From Pseudomonas sp. NBRC 111124 (GTDB lineage: Bacteria > Pseudomonadota > Gammaproteobacteria > Pseudomonadales > Pseudomonadaceae), in NCBI RefSeq assembly GCF_001320245.1, contig NZ_BCBA01000071.1, positions 1 to 42,147 of the forward strand: 42,147 bases of DNA, written 5' to 3'. Below the pieces are notes generated by a model that was given only the letters and a program-made list of their open reading frames with translations, had not been told where the DNA came from and made no database searches. Below are positions 17,001 through 24,997 of the stretch, one piece after another (positions within the stretch are counted from its first letter, which is position 1; every line of letters begins with the position of its first letter). The position numbers and the translations under genes were made by a program.

Positions 17001-17317
17001 AAGCCGAGAAGGCTCAGGTTGTTGCTGAAGAAGCACCGGTTGCCGAGCAGCCAGTCGCTATCGTCGAAGCCCAGCCAGAAGTGGCGGTAGAACCTGTCGC
17101 TGCCGAAGCTGCCCCGTCTGTTGTCGAGCCAGCCTCGGTAGAAGCTCCGGCAACCGTCGAAGCCGCTACTGTCATGCTGCCAAACGGCCGTGCGCCGAAC
17201 GACCCTCGCGAAGTGCGTCGCCGCAAGCGTGAAGCCGAGGCCGCTGCCAAGGCTGCCCAGGAAGCTGCCGAGCCCGTGCTGGAAACCGCCGATGAGCACA
17301 AGCCTCATCACGGTTGA
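14039..17317 (+). CDS. rne: Ribonuclease E
   Basis: 1092-residue endoribonuclease and degradosome scaffold that matures rRNA and tRNA and starts mRNA decay. The N-terminal half has the S1 domain (KGKITRIEPSLEAAFVDFG) and 5'-sensor. The DNase I-like active-site aspartates are Asp300 (VSIDINSAR) and Asp343 (IVIDFIDM), 43 apart as in E. coli 303/346. The Zn-link CPRC is at 401-404. After about residue 520 the chain is low complexity: Ala/Pro linker, Arg/Glu hexapeptide repeats at ~621-778, basic patch (RRRSRGQRRRSNRR), long Ala/Val/Glu/Pro tract, and a conserved-looking end (LPNGRAPNDPREVRRRKRE). The ATG at 14039 begins MKRMLINATQ; ORF residues upstream are leader. Confidence 0.97.
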   Translation: MKRMLINATQPEELRVALVDGQRLYDLDIESGAREQKKANIYKGKITRIEPSLEAAFVDFGSERHGFLPLKEISREYFKKSPEGRVNIKEVLSEGQEVIVQVEKEERGNKGAALTTFISLAGRYLVLMPNNPRAGGISRRIEGEERNELREALNGLTVPGDMGLIVRTAGLGRSSEEMQWDLDYLLQLWTAIKEASQDRVAPFLIYQESNVIIRAIRDYLRQDIGEVLIDSIDAQEEALTFIRQVMPQYASKVKLYEDSVPLFNRFQIESQIETAFQRVVDLPSGGSIVIDPTEALVSIDINSARATKGSDIEETALQTNLEAAEEIARQLRLRDIGGLIVIDFIDMTPAKNQRAVEERVRECLEADRARVQVGRISRFGLLEMSRQRLRPSLGESSGIVCPRCSGTGIIRDVESLSLAILRLIEEEALKDRTAEVRAQVPIPVAAFLLNEKRNSITKIELRTRARIIILPNDHLETPHFEVQRLRDDNPEVLNNQSSYEIAASETEEAPQPTATRTLVRQEAAVKTAPARANAPVPSAAEEQPQPAAPVAPAPSAPEPSLFKGLVKSLVSLFAGKEEPAAAPVVAAAEKPAAERSARNEERRNGRQQSRNRNGRRDEERKPREERAERAPREERQPREDRAPREERAPREERAPREERAPREERAPRQPREDRRGNRGEERVRELREPLDATPPVEREERQPREERVAREERAPREERAPREERAPREERAPREERAPREERAPREERAPREERAPREERAPREERQPRPPREERQPRPAEHATEQAAELAEEQLPNEELLQDEQEGNDDERPRRRSRGQRRRSNRRERQRNANGELIEGDEEGSEKQPQQHQATELGAELAAGLAVTAAVASSHISANAEAEANQQAERASAEAVTTENSEVAQPTEQVEVVAQAEEAVIAPVVEQPVSEPVAAVEASIEPVVEVAPQPVVEEAPAVAPVVIAEAPVEAPAVEAEAVQAPVVEGGEAEKAQVVAEEAPVAEQPVAIVEAQPEVAVEPVAAEAAPSVVEPASVEAPATVEAATVMLPNGRAPNDPREVRRRKREAEAAAKAAQEAAEPVLETADEHKPHHG
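15901..16372 (+). repeat. 18-bp tandem repeats in rne (APREER hexapeptides)
   Basis: Two blocks of near-perfect 18-nt units encode the hexapeptide APREER or variants such as QPREDR. The first runs about 15901-16065 and the second about 16132-16372, separated by a diverged RGNRGEERVREL segment. The units differ mainly at third codon positions (cgc/cgt, gaa/gag), so the repeat is held at protein level but also by recent duplications. This is the Arg-rich, probably RNA-binding, disordered part of RNase E. The spacing is in frame, with no spacers, so it is not a CRISPR. Confidence 0.9.
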
Positions 17318-17332
17318 TAGCCAAGGCTGAAT

Positions 17333-17370
17333 GAAAAAGCCCCGCCAGTGCAAACTGGCGGGGCTTTTTC
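17333..17370. terminator. Bidirectional terminator between rne and murB
   Basis: A perfect 17-bp stem, GAAAAAGCCCCGCCAGT (17333-17349) and its complement (17354-17370), closes a GCAA loop. The CTTTTTC tail on one strand and the A-run on the other make it work both ways. It lies 15 nt after the rne stop and 29 nt after the murB stop. Confidence 0.95.
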
Positions 17371-17399
17371 TTGGCTATCTGTATTGCCAGTACCGGCAA

Positions 17400-18419
17400 T
17401 CAGTAGAGGTTGGGCTCCATCTCCAGCTCAACCCCGAACCGCTCCAGGATATCTGCCTGGATCCGCTGCGCCAGGGCATGTACCTGCGCCCCGCTCGCCT
17501 GGCCATAATTGACCAGCACCAACGACTGCAACCGATGCACACCCGCATCGCCTTCACGATAACCTTTCCAGCCCGCCTGTTCGATCAGCCAGCCCGCTGC
17601 CAGCTTCACCTGGCCGTCAGCCTGGGGATAAGCGACCACCCCCGGACACTGGGCACGGATGCGCTCCACCACTTCAGCCGCCACCACCGGGTTCTTGAAG
17701 AAGCTCCCGGCATTGCCCAGCTCGGCCGGGTCCGGCAATTTCTCGCGACGAATGCTGCAAATGGCATCACTGATCGCCTGCGCGGTCGGTTGCTCGACGC
17801 CCTGCTCTGCCAGCCGCTGGCGCACCGGACCGTAGTCCAGATGTGCCTGCAGTGCATGGCTCAGCACAAAACGTACACGCAAGATCAACCAGCGGCCCGG
17901 GTCGCGCTTGAACAGGCTGTCGCGGTAGCCGAACGCGCACTCCTCAAGACTGAAATCGCGCAGCTCTCCGGTTTCCCGGTCCAGCGCGGTCAACCCGGCG
18001 AACACATCCTTGATCTCGACACCATAGGCACCGACGTTCTGCATCGGCGCAGCGCCCACCGTGCCGGGGATCAGGCTAAGGTTTTCCAGGCCGCAATAGC
18101 CTTGCGTTAACGACCATTGCACGAATGGGTGCCAGGGTTCGCCAGCTTCTGCCTCGACCACCACCCGCTCGCCGTTGTCGCTCAGCACGCGCCGACCACG
18201 ACTGGCCATGTGCAACACCACTGCATTGATATCGCGGGTCAGCAGCAGGTTGCTGCCACCGCCGATCACCTGCACCGCCAACCCACGCTGGCGCGCCTGG
18301 GCCAATGCCTCGCGCACTTCGTCATCGCTGTGCGCCTGAGTGAAATAGCGGGCTTTCACATCAAGGCCGAAGGTGTTGTAGGGCTTCAGCGAAACCTGCT
18401 CCTGCCAAACCGCTGTCAT
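17400..18419 (-). CDS. murB: UDP-N-acetylenolpyruvoylglucosamine reductase
   Basis: 339-residue FAD enzyme that reduces UDP-GlcNAc-enolpyruvate to UDP-MurNAc, the second committed step of peptidoglycan synthesis. FAD motifs are IGGGSNLLL and LIPGTVGAAPMQNVGAYG. YRDSLFK and GSFFKNP, with its proton-donor serine, mark the type I (E. coli-like) enzyme. The ATG at 18419 overlaps the preceding phosphatase gene as ATGA. It is the last gene of the comEC-to-murB run and ends at the shared terminator. Confidence 0.96.
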   Translation of the reverse strand: MTAVWQEQVSLKPYNTFGLDVKARYFTQAHSDDEVREALAQARQRGLAVQVIGGGSNLLLTRDINAVVLHMASRGRRVLSDNGERVVVEAEAGEPWHPFVQWSLTQGYCGLENLSLIPGTVGAAPMQNVGAYGVEIKDVFAGLTALDRETGELRDFSLEECAFGYRDSLFKRDPGRWLILRVRFVLSHALQAHLDYGPVRQRLAEQGVEQPTAQAISDAICSIRREKLPDPAELGNAGSFFKNPVVAAEVVERIRAQCPGVVAYPQADGQVKLAAGWLIEQAGWKGYREGDAGVHRLQSLVLVNYGQASGAQVHALAQRIQADILERFGVELEMEPNLY

Positions 18420-18880
18420 AGCCGCCCCTTGATTTCCACGACCAGCTCGCGGCACGCAGCCTCGATCAGGTCGAGCACCTGCTCGAAGCCCTCGGCGCCG
18501 CCATAGTATGGGTCTGGTACCTCGTCCAGGGCCGCGCCGTAGCGGCGCAGGAACAGGTCGAGTTCGCCTGCGGCATTGTGCGGGCGCATGGCACGCAGGT
18601 GGCCGAGGTTGCTCTCATCCATGGCCAGGATCAGGTCGTACTCGGCAAAATGCGCTGGCTTGACCTGCTGGGCACGCTGGCGCGACAAATCGTAACCACG
18701 CGTCAGCGCAGCCCTGCAGGTGCGGCTGTCCGGGGCCTTGCCGACATGCCAGTCGCCGGTACCGGCAGATGCCACATGCACCTGCTCAGCCAGGCCGGCC
18801 GCCTGTAACTGATGGCGCAGCACGCCTTCGGCGGTGGGCGAGCGACAGATGTTACCGAGGCAAACGAACAGGACGCGCAT
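18416..18880 (-). CDS. Low-molecular-weight protein-tyrosine phosphatase
   Basis: 154-residue cytosolic LMW-PTP. The P-loop CLGNICRSPTAEG has the nucleophile Cys7 and Arg13, and the general acid is the aspartate of VPDPYYGG near residue 122. The length is typical. The ATG at 18880 overlaps the kdsB stop as TGATG, and the end overlaps murB. LMW-PTPs often pair with tyrosine kinases of polysaccharide export, but no kinase is nearby, so its partner is unknown. Confidence 0.92.
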   Translation of the reverse strand: MRVLFVCLGNICRSPTAEGVLRHQLQAAGLAEQVHVASAGTGDWHVGKAPDSRTCRAALTRGYDLSRQRAQQVKPAHFAEYDLILAMDESNLGHLRAMRPHNAAGELDLFLRRYGAALDEVPDPYYGGAEGFEQVLDLIEAACRELVVEIKGRL

Positions 18881-19644
18881 CAGGCCTCCAGCAAGCGCCG
18901 TACGCGCTCCAGGTCTTCAGGGGTATCGACGCCCACCGCGGGCGCCTCGATGGCGTCCTCGACGTGAATACGCACGCCATGCCACAGCGCACGCAGTTGC
19001 TCCAGAGCCTCGGTCTGTTCAAGCCAGCACGGGCCCCAGCTGACGAAGTCCTGCAGGAAGCCGACGCGGTAGGCGTACATGCCGATGTGACGGCGATACG
19101 GCACGCCCTCCGGCAGCACGTTACGGTCCTTGGCAAAGGCATCGCGGGCCCACGGCAGCGGTGCACGGCTGAAGCTCAGGGCCAGGCCGTTCTTGTCGCT
19201 GACCACCTTGACCGCATTGGGGTTGAACACGGTTTGCGGCTCATGGATCGGCTCGGCCAAGGTGGCGATGCCGGCTTGCGAATGGGCAGCCAGGTTGGCC
19301 GCCACCTGGTCGATGATCACCGGCGGGATCAGCGGCTCGTCGCCCTGCACGTTGACCACGATGGCATCGGCCGGCAGGCCCAGGTGCGCGGCCACTTCGG
19401 CCAGGCGGTCGGTGCCCGACTCATGGTCGGCGCGGGTCATCAGCACTTCGGCACCGAAGGCCTGGCAGGCTTCGAAGATGCTGGTGTCATCGGTGGCGAT
19501 GACCACCCGGTTGGCACCGCTCTTGCGCGCCTGCTCCCAGACATGCTGGACCATCGGCTTGCCAGCTATCGGCAGCAATGGCTTGCCCGGCAGGCGCGTG
19601 GAGCGCAGCCGGGCAGGAATGACCACGGTGAAGTTCACACTCAT
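18880..19644 (-). CDS. kdsB: CMP-Kdo synthetase
   Basis: 254-residue 3-deoxy-manno-octulosonate cytidylyltransferase. It activates Kdo with CTP for addition to lipid A. The nucleotide motif IPARLRSTRLPGKPL is at the N-terminus, followed by TRADHESGTDRLAEV and NVQGDEPLIPP, both typical. The ATG at 19644 overlaps the ycaR stop (ATGA). It lies two genes from lpxK, so two steps of inner-core LPS synthesis share the transcript. Confidence 0.96.
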   Translation of the reverse strand: MSVNFTVVIPARLRSTRLPGKPLLPIAGKPMVQHVWEQARKSGANRVVIATDDTSIFEACQAFGAEVLMTRADHESGTDRLAEVAAHLGLPADAIVVNVQGDEPLIPPVIIDQVAANLAAHSQAGIATLAEPIHEPQTVFNPNAVKVVSDKNGLALSFSRAPLPWARDAFAKDRNVLPEGVPYRRHIGMYAYRVGFLQDFVSWGPCWLEQTEALEQLRALWHGVRIHVEDAIEAPAVGVDTPEDLERVRRLLEA

Positions 19645-19826
19645 TTGTCCAGACGCTCATCGTCGGTCAGGGTACGCGCCTCGCTTTCCAGCATCACCGG
19701 GATACCGTCGCGAATCGGGTAGGCAAGGCCCGCGCCCTTGCTGATCAGCTCGGTCTTGTCGGCGCTGAGCTTGAGCGGGCCTTTGGTGATCGGGCAGGCC
19801 AGGATATCGAGCAGTTTGGTGTCCAT
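19641..19826 (-). CDS. ycaR: Trm112 / YcaR family small protein
   Basis: 61-residue Trm112-family protein (MDTKLLDILACPITKGPL, then AYPIRDGIPVMLESEAR). Bacterial members are small zinc-ribbon-like proteins often found between lpxK and kdsB. Only one of the usual cysteines (CP) is clear, so a zinc site is doubtful here. The function in bacteria is not settled. It lies 42 nt after lpxK and overlaps kdsB by four bases. Confidence 0.92.
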   Translation of the reverse strand: MDTKLLDILACPITKGPLKLSADKTELISKGAGLAYPIRDGIPVMLESEARTLTDDERLDK

Positions 19827-19868
19827 GGAAGCGTCCTTGAGGCCAGAAGGCCGAAAAGTGAATGGGGC

Positions 19869-20870
19869 TCAGGGCTTGCGCAGCAAGCGTTGCAGCTGGC
19901 TGTCGAACCAGGCGCTGAAGGCCGCCGTGGGCTGCGCCTCGACCGCCAGGTACCACCAGTCGTCGGCGGCGAAGGCCCGGCATTTCACCGCATCCTTCTC
20001 GGTCATGACCAACGGTAGCGCGGGGCTGAAAACCAGGCTTTCAGCACTGAACTGCGCATGGTCGGCAAAGGGATGCGGCACCGGCTGCCAGTTTAGCCCC
20101 AGCAGGGTATTGAAGAAACGTTGCGGGTTGCCGATACCGGCCACCGCATGCAGGCGTTGGCCTGCAGGGAAAAAGTCGAGTTCGCGGCGTTCACCACTGC
20201 GCAGATTGACCAGCGCAGACGGCTGCAGGCGGAAGCCAAAACCGTCCGCACGGTCGCTATCGGCACCGTTGAACAGCACGGCATCGGCCTCTTGCAGGCG
20301 CTCGCGGGGCTCGCGCAGCGGGCCTGCGGGCAGGCAGCGGCCATTGCCCAGGCCGCGGGCGGCATCGATCAGCACCAGTTCGAGGTCACGAGCCAGGCGG
20401 TAGTGCTGCATGCCGTCGTCGCACAGGATCAGGTCCAGCGGCTCGCCGGCCAGCAGCGCCTGCACGGCAGCGGCGCGATCAGGGTCGATCATCAGCGGCA
20501 CACCGGTGCGCTGGACGATCAGCAAAGGTTCGTCACCGGCCTGTTCGGCTGGCTGGCTGGCGTTTACCCGCCAGGGATAGTGTGGCGGCTTGGCGCCATA
20601 GCCACGGCTGACCACACCGACCTTCAGGTGCTGGCGGCGGCAATGCTCGATCAGCCAGAGGATCATCGGCGTCTTGCCGGTGCCGCCAACCGTGATGTTA
20701 CCCACTACGATCACCGGTACCGGCGCCCGGTAGCTGGCACTTTCACCACTGAGAAAACGCGCACGCTTGCGCGTCACCACGCGCCGGTACAGCGCTTCGA
20801 GCGGGCGCAGCAGCGCCAGGGCCGGATGCCCGGCGTACCAGGCAGCGAGCAAGCGGTCGGCGAGCGCCAT
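19869..20870 (-). CDS. lpxK: Tetraacyldisaccharide 4'-kinase
   Basis: 333-residue inner-membrane-associated kinase that phosphorylates the 4' position of the lipid A disaccharide precursor. An N-terminal hydrophobic/basic segment (WYAGHPALALLRPLEALYRR) fits membrane contact. Walker A is GNITVGGTGKTP at 58-69, and the DDGMQH motif begins at 151. The ATG at 20870 shares its A with the exbD stop (TGATG). An upstream TTG at 20873 is unlikely. Confidence 0.95.
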   Translation of the reverse strand: MALADRLLAAWYAGHPALALLRPLEALYRRVVTRKRARFLSGESASYRAPVPVIVVGNITVGGTGKTPMILWLIEHCRRQHLKVGVVSRGYGAKPPHYPWRVNASQPAEQAGDEPLLIVQRTGVPLMIDPDRAAAVQALLAGEPLDLILCDDGMQHYRLARDLELVLIDAARGLGNGRCLPAGPLREPRERLQEADAVLFNGADSDRADGFGFRLQPSALVNLRSGERRELDFFPAGQRLHAVAGIGNPQRFFNTLLGLNWQPVPHPFADHAQFSAESLVFSPALPLVMTEKDAVKCRAFAADDWWYLAVEAQPTAAFSAWFDSQLQRLLRKP

Positions 20871-21304
20871 CAAGGTGTCCCCTGGGCAGCCTCGACGGTG
20901 GTCATGCGCAGGTGGCTGAAACCGAGCTTGCCGGCAGCATCCATTGCGGTGATCACGGCCTGGTGCGGGGTCTTGCCGTCGGCGCTGATGGCCAGCGGCA
21001 ACTTGTTGTCACCGCCAGACTCCCGCTCGATGGCCTCGGCCAGGGTCGCCAGGTCGCTCTTGGGCAGCAGGTGGTTGTTCACCGAGTACACGCCTTCTGC
21101 GCTGATGGTCACTTCCACCAGTTTGCCCTGATCGGCCGGCGCCTGCTCGGCGCTGGCGGCTTCGGGCAGCTCGACACGCAACTGGGTTTCGCGGGTGAAC
21201 GTGGTGGTGACCACGAAGAACAGCAGCAGCACGAACACCACATCGATCAGCGATGCGAGGTTGATGTCGACGTTCTCTCGCTGGCGATTGCGCCGGAACT
21301 TCAC
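20870..21304 (-). CDS. exbD: ExbD/TolR-family biopolymer transport protein
   Basis: 144-residue ExbD/TolR protein. One transmembrane helix (about residues 17-36, LASLIDVVFVLLLFFVVTT) carries the essential proton-path Asp21, and a periplasmic domain follows. With ExbB it forms a proton-driven stator that powers an outer-membrane process. No tonB or tolA is next to it, so the partner is not shown. The GTG at 21304 overlaps the exbB stop (GTGA). Its place next to comEC and lpxK is conserved in Pseudomonas. Confidence 0.93.
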   Translation of the reverse strand: MKFRRNRQRENVDINLASLIDVVFVLLLFFVVTTTFTRETQLRVELPEAASAEQAPADQGKLVEVTISAEGVYSVNNHLLPKSDLATLAEAIERESGGDNKLPLAISADGKTPHQAVITAMDAAGKLGFSHLRMTTVEAAQGTP

Positions 21305-21936
21305 GCCTTGCCTCCGGCCACTTCCACTTCGCGGTCGCCCTGGATCACTTCCACCAGCTTGATCGCCTCCTGCTCCATACCCACCACCAACTCATCGATG
21401 CGGCGCAGCAGGAAGCGGTGGAAGAACACTGCCGGGATACCGATCATCAGGCCGGCAGCAGTGGTGACCAGGGCCTTGGAGATACCACCGGCGAGCACGG
21501 CCGCGTTGGCAGTCATCTGCGAGCCCATGAAGGCGCTGAAGATGTCGATCATGCCCAGCACGGTGCCCAGCAGGCCGAGCAGCGGGGCCATGGCAGCGAT
21601 GGTGCCGAGGGTGCTGATATAGCGTTCGAGTTCGTGGATGACGCGCGAGGCGGCTTCCTCGATGCACTCTTTCATGATCTCGCGGCCATGGCGCGAGTTG
21701 GCCAGGCCCGCTGCGAGAATTTCGCCCAGCGGCGAGTCAGCGCGCAGGGCCTTGAGCTTGTCACTGGTGAGTTGCTTGTCCTTGATCCACATCCACACCT
21801 GGCCCAGCAGGTGCGGCGGGGTCACGCGGCTGGCGCGCAGGGTCCACAGGCGCTCGACGACGATAGCCATGGCAACGATGGAGCTCAGAATGATCGGCAG
21901 CATCATCCAACCACCGGACTTGACCAATTCCCACAC
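21301..21936 (-). CDS. exbB: MotA/TolQ/ExbB proton channel protein
   Basis: 211-residue TolQ/ExbB-type stator subunit. It has three membrane helices: one near the N-terminus (GGWMMLPIILSSIVAMAIVVE) and two in the C-terminal half (MAPLLGLLGTVLGMIDIF and ALVTTAAGLMIGIPAVFFHRF). A cytoplasmic loop with conserved GREIMKECIEEAASRV sits between. I chose the GTG at 21936 (MWELVKSGG), where AGGGG lies upstream. The frame opens back to 21975, but those residues are not family-like. It follows comEC by 54 nt. Confidence 0.92.
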   Translation of the reverse strand: MWELVKSGGWMMLPIILSSIVAMAIVVERLWTLRASRVTPPHLLGQVWMWIKDKQLTSDKLKALRADSPLGEILAAGLANSRHGREIMKECIEEAASRVIHELERYISTLGTIAAMAPLLGLLGTVLGMIDIFSAFMGSQMTANAAVLAGGISKALVTTAAGLMIGIPAVFFHRFLLRRIDELVVGMEQEAIKLVEVIQGDREVEVAGGKA

Positions 21937-21990
21937 AGTAAACGCCCCTCTGGAAAAAGGCCGCCACTCTAACACAGGAGCGCATGGGGC

Positions 21991-24228
21991 TCATCTGCCG
22001 GAGGTCAGGCAATTGACAGGAGCGGCCTCCCGCCAGAATCGCCGCTGCCGACGCACACCCTCGACATCACCCTGGCTCCCCAACACAAAGCGCAAAGCCC
22101 CCTCTGCCGCCGTATCGTGAATGGCCACCCCATGCCGCCGATACCGCTCGACCACCTCTGCATGCGGATGCCCGAAGCTGTTGTTACGCCCCCGCGAAAT
22201 CAGCACCCCACGCGGTGCAGTAGCGCGGATGAAGGGCTCGGTGGAAGAAGTACGGCTGCCATGGTGTGGCGCCTGCAGCCAGTCGATACGGGGGGCTTTG
22301 GTGTCCGCCAGCCAGGCCCGCTCGGCGCCAGCCTCCATATCCCCCGCCAGCAACATCCGTTCGCCCTGCGCCTCGACCATCAGCACACAGGAACGGTCAT
22401 TGCTGCTCTGCCCATCCACCCAGCGCCAGAGCGAAAAATGCACGCCGTCCCATGTCCATTGCTCGCCAGTGGCACAAGGTTGCAACTGCGGGTCATCCAG
22501 CGCTTCACCGCCCATTGCCCGCTTTACCGGCAAGCTTCGCTGGATGGCCGCAGCGCCACCCGCATGGTCGGCATGGGCGTGACTGATCAGCATCAGGTCC
22601 AGGTGGCTCACGCCCAGCTTGCGCAGGGTTGGCAGCACCACCCGCTCGCCCAGATCGACTTCGCCCTTGGCCGGCCCGGCGTCGTACAGCAGGGTGTGAT
22701 GCTGCGTGCGTAACAGCACCGCCAAGCCTTGGCCGACATCCAGCTGCCAGAACTCAACCTGCCCATGCGGCACGGACGCCCGCTGCACCCACAGGGCCAA
22801 CAGCATGACCCCGCCCAGCCCACGCAACGGCACGCCACGCGGCAACAGCAGCAACAGCGCCCCTCCACACACCAGTAACCATGCCAACAACGGCAGGGCC
22901 GGCGGCATCCATACCGGTCGCCACCCCGCCATCAAACCAAGCAGGTGGAACAGCATGTCCAGCAAGCCACCCGCCACCCATAGCAAGCCCTCACCGATGC
23001 CCGCCAGCGGCAACAACAGCGTTCCGAGCAAGGCCAACGGCAACACCGCCAGGCTGACCCAAGGTACCGCCAGCACGTTCGCCACGGGCGCACTCAAGCT
23101 GACCGGCAACCCCGTGGCCAGCAGCACCGGCAGCAGGCCGATGGCGATCACCCACTGGGCCCGCGTCCACGCCTGCCAGGGTCGCCAGCCACCAAGCCGG
23201 GCAGCAAAGCTGTAGATGAGAATCGCCACTGCCGCGAACGACAGCCAGAAGCCGGGGAGCAACGCTGCCAAGGGCTCAACCAGCAGTACCAGATTCAATG
23301 CCAGCAACAGCGGGAACATCGCCCCCAACTGGCGAAAGCGCAGGCGCCACAGCAGCACCACCGCCAGCATCAGACAGGCACGTTGCACCGGCACGCCCGC
23401 ACCGGCCAGCCAGCCATAACCCAACGCCGCCGCCAGCGCCAGGCCACACGCCCAGGGCAACCATGGCCAACCACGCGGCCACAGCCCCCACCGCGCCAAA
23501 CCTGCGACCAAGGCATACAACAAGCCCGCGACCAAGCCGATGTGTTGCCCGGAAATCACCAGCAGGTGCACCGTGCCTGTCGCTTGCAACACCTGCCACT
23601 GTTCGCGGGCCAGGCCCGCCCCGTCGCCGAGCACCAAGGCTACCAAGGCCGCTTGCTGCCCCTGGGCATCGACCTTCAGCAAGCGCTCGCGCAACGCGCC
23701 CCGCCACCCGGGGGCCTGCGCGTGCATCAGCTGGCCGGCCTTGACGGTGCCAGTGCCGCCAATGCGCCGGGCCAGCAGCTGAGCCTCCCGGTCCGGACCA
23801 TGGGGGTTCAGCAACCCGGCGGGGCGTTGCAACGTGACCGCTATGCGCCAATGCTCGCCAGCACGGATGGCTGGGCCATCGAACCAGCTCAGTTGCAGAC
23901 GCCGAGGCAGTTCGGCGCGACGCGAATGCGGCCGCTCCAGCTCGAAGCGCACGCCCTGCGCGGTGCTCGTCGGCAACCCGACCACCCGCCCCTCCACCCA
24001 TAGCGTGCGGCCATCCAGGCGCGCTGCCAGGCGATCATCGAGCGCCAGCTGCGCTGACCAGCAGGCCCAGCACAGCCCTAACAGAAAACAGCCCAGTGGC
24101 CACAGGCGCGAGCACAAGCAGGCGACGCCGCCAAACAGCAGCACCAAAAGCCATCCGACCGATGGCAATGCGGGAAGAAAGCTCAGGCACAAAAGCCCAA
24201 GCGCGAGCGCAAACATCCCTGTGCGCAT
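21991..24228 (-). CDS. comEC: ComEC/Rec2 DNA internalization protein
   Basis: 745-residue polytopic inner-membrane channel for uptake of transforming DNA. In order: N-terminal membrane helices, an OB-like soluble domain (~60-170), the competence multi-helix domain (~200-470), and a C-terminal metallo-beta-lactamase domain with HAHADHAGGA and LLAGDMEAG. This nuclease-like domain is thought to degrade the non-transforming strand. The ATG at 24228 has GGAG about 10 nt upstream; the frame to 24267 adds 13 residues. It is the first gene of the run ending at murB. The frame is intact, so competence is possible in principle. Confidence 0.93.
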   Translation of the reverse strand: MRTGMFALALGLLCLSFLPALPSVGWLLVLLFGGVACLCSRLWPLGCFLLGLCWACWSAQLALDDRLAARLDGRTLWVEGRVVGLPTSTAQGVRFELERPHSRRAELPRRLQLSWFDGPAIRAGEHWRIAVTLQRPAGLLNPHGPDREAQLLARRIGGTGTVKAGQLMHAQAPGWRGALRERLLKVDAQGQQAALVALVLGDGAGLAREQWQVLQATGTVHLLVISGQHIGLVAGLLYALVAGLARWGLWPRGWPWLPWACGLALAAALGYGWLAGAGVPVQRACLMLAVVLLWRLRFRQLGAMFPLLLALNLVLLVEPLAALLPGFWLSFAAVAILIYSFAARLGGWRPWQAWTRAQWVIAIGLLPVLLATGLPVSLSAPVANVLAVPWVSLAVLPLALLGTLLLPLAGIGEGLLWVAGGLLDMLFHLLGLMAGWRPVWMPPALPLLAWLLVCGGALLLLLPRGVPLRGLGGVMLLALWVQRASVPHGQVEFWQLDVGQGLAVLLRTQHHTLLYDAGPAKGEVDLGERVVLPTLRKLGVSHLDLMLISHAHADHAGGAAAIQRSLPVKRAMGGEALDDPQLQPCATGEQWTWDGVHFSLWRWVDGQSSNDRSCVLMVEAQGERMLLAGDMEAGAERAWLADTKAPRIDWLQAPHHGSRTSSTEPFIRATAPRGVLISRGRNNSFGHPHAEVVERYRRHGVAIHDTAAEGALRFVLGSQGDVEGVRRQRRFWREAAPVNCLTSGR

Positions 24229-24345
24229 GAGGTAGAGCTCCAGAAAGCAAATCACCTTCTGAGGCATAGCCCAATTGCTGGCCTCGCTTGCTCAACAATT
24301 GTCACAAACTCTAAACGAGGCTGAACCTGAATAAAGGCATACTTC

Positions 24346-24366
24346 CCGGATCAACGCTCCGGGAGC
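24346..24366 (+). promoter_or_regulatory. Hairpin over the DUF2062 ribosome-binding site
   Basis: CCCGGA (24346-24351) pairs with TCCGGG (24359-24364) across a 7-nt loop. The right arm contains part of the GGGAG Shine-Dalgarno (24362-24366), 4 nt before the ATG. Such a short stem could reduce translation, but six base pairs can also arise by chance. Confidence 0.35.
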
Positions 24367-24370
24367 CTAC

Positions 24371-24997
24371 ATGCCGCGCCGTCTTTTCAAACGCTACATG
24401 CCGGACCCGACCAGCATTCGGGAACACAAGTCCTTACGCTTTTTCGGCAAGCTGCTGCATGACCCGAATCTCTGGCACCTCAACCGCCACTCGGTGGCGC
24501 GGGCCATGGGGGTGGGCCTGTTCGCGGCGTTGATCCCGATTCCCATGCAGATGCTGCTGGCCGCAGCACTGGCAATCCCGGTGCGCGGCAACCTGCCGAT
24601 CGCGGTCAGCCTGGTCTGGCTGACCAATCCGCTGACCATGCCACCGGTGTTCTTCGTCACCTACATGACCGGCGCCTGGCTGATGCAGATCCCACCGCGA
24701 TCCCTGCCCGACGAGCTGACCTTCGAATGGATCACCGACCAGCTGGCCACTTTGTGGCAGCCTTTTTTACTGGGTTCGGTGGTATGCGGGGTGGTGCTGG
24801 GCATCGTCGCCTACTTCACCACCCTGCTGTACTGGCGCTGGTGGATTGGCCGGCAGTGGCGCCGGCGCAAACAACGGCTGTCAGGCGCGCATGCCGCGGC
24901 CGCTGACCAGCAGTCGGACGCACAGTACGTAGAGCACCGCAGTGGCCACCAGCATGAAGGTGATCGCCGTGCCGATACTGATGTCCGACACCCCTAG
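24371..24997 (+). CDS. DUF2062 membrane protein
   Basis: 208-residue DUF2062 protein of unknown function. The N-terminal soluble part has DPNLWHLNRHSVARAMGVGLF, and hydrophobic segments follow at about 50-70, 80-100 and 133-158. It ends in a very basic tail (WIGRQWRRRKQR, ~159-172). The last ~39 residues are Ala/Asp/Gln/His-rich, and their DNA is the 3' end of the convergent ABC permease gene on the other strand (117-nt overlap). A domain end near residue 172 would be more natural, so the tail may be read-through after loss of an older stop. The ATG has GGGAG upstream. Confidence 0.85.
   Translation: MPRRLFKRYMPDPTSIREHKSLRFFGKLLHDPNLWHLNRHSVARAMGVGLFAALIPIPMQMLLAAALAIPVRGNLPIAVSLVWLTNPLTMPPVFFVTYMTGAWLMQIPPRSLPDELTFEWITDQLATLWQPFLLGSVVCGVVLGIVAYFTTLLYWRWWIGRQWRRRKQRLSGAHAAAADQQSDAQYVEHRSGHQHEGDRRADTDVRHP

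Noticed and set aside
13580..17353. A 1257-codon open frame on the minus strand opposite rne
   Set aside because: It is the exact antisense of rne and its leader. Its length comes from high GC and the repeat array, which leave few stops. The translation is Phe/Arg/Gly-rich without any family motif, and rne is certain.
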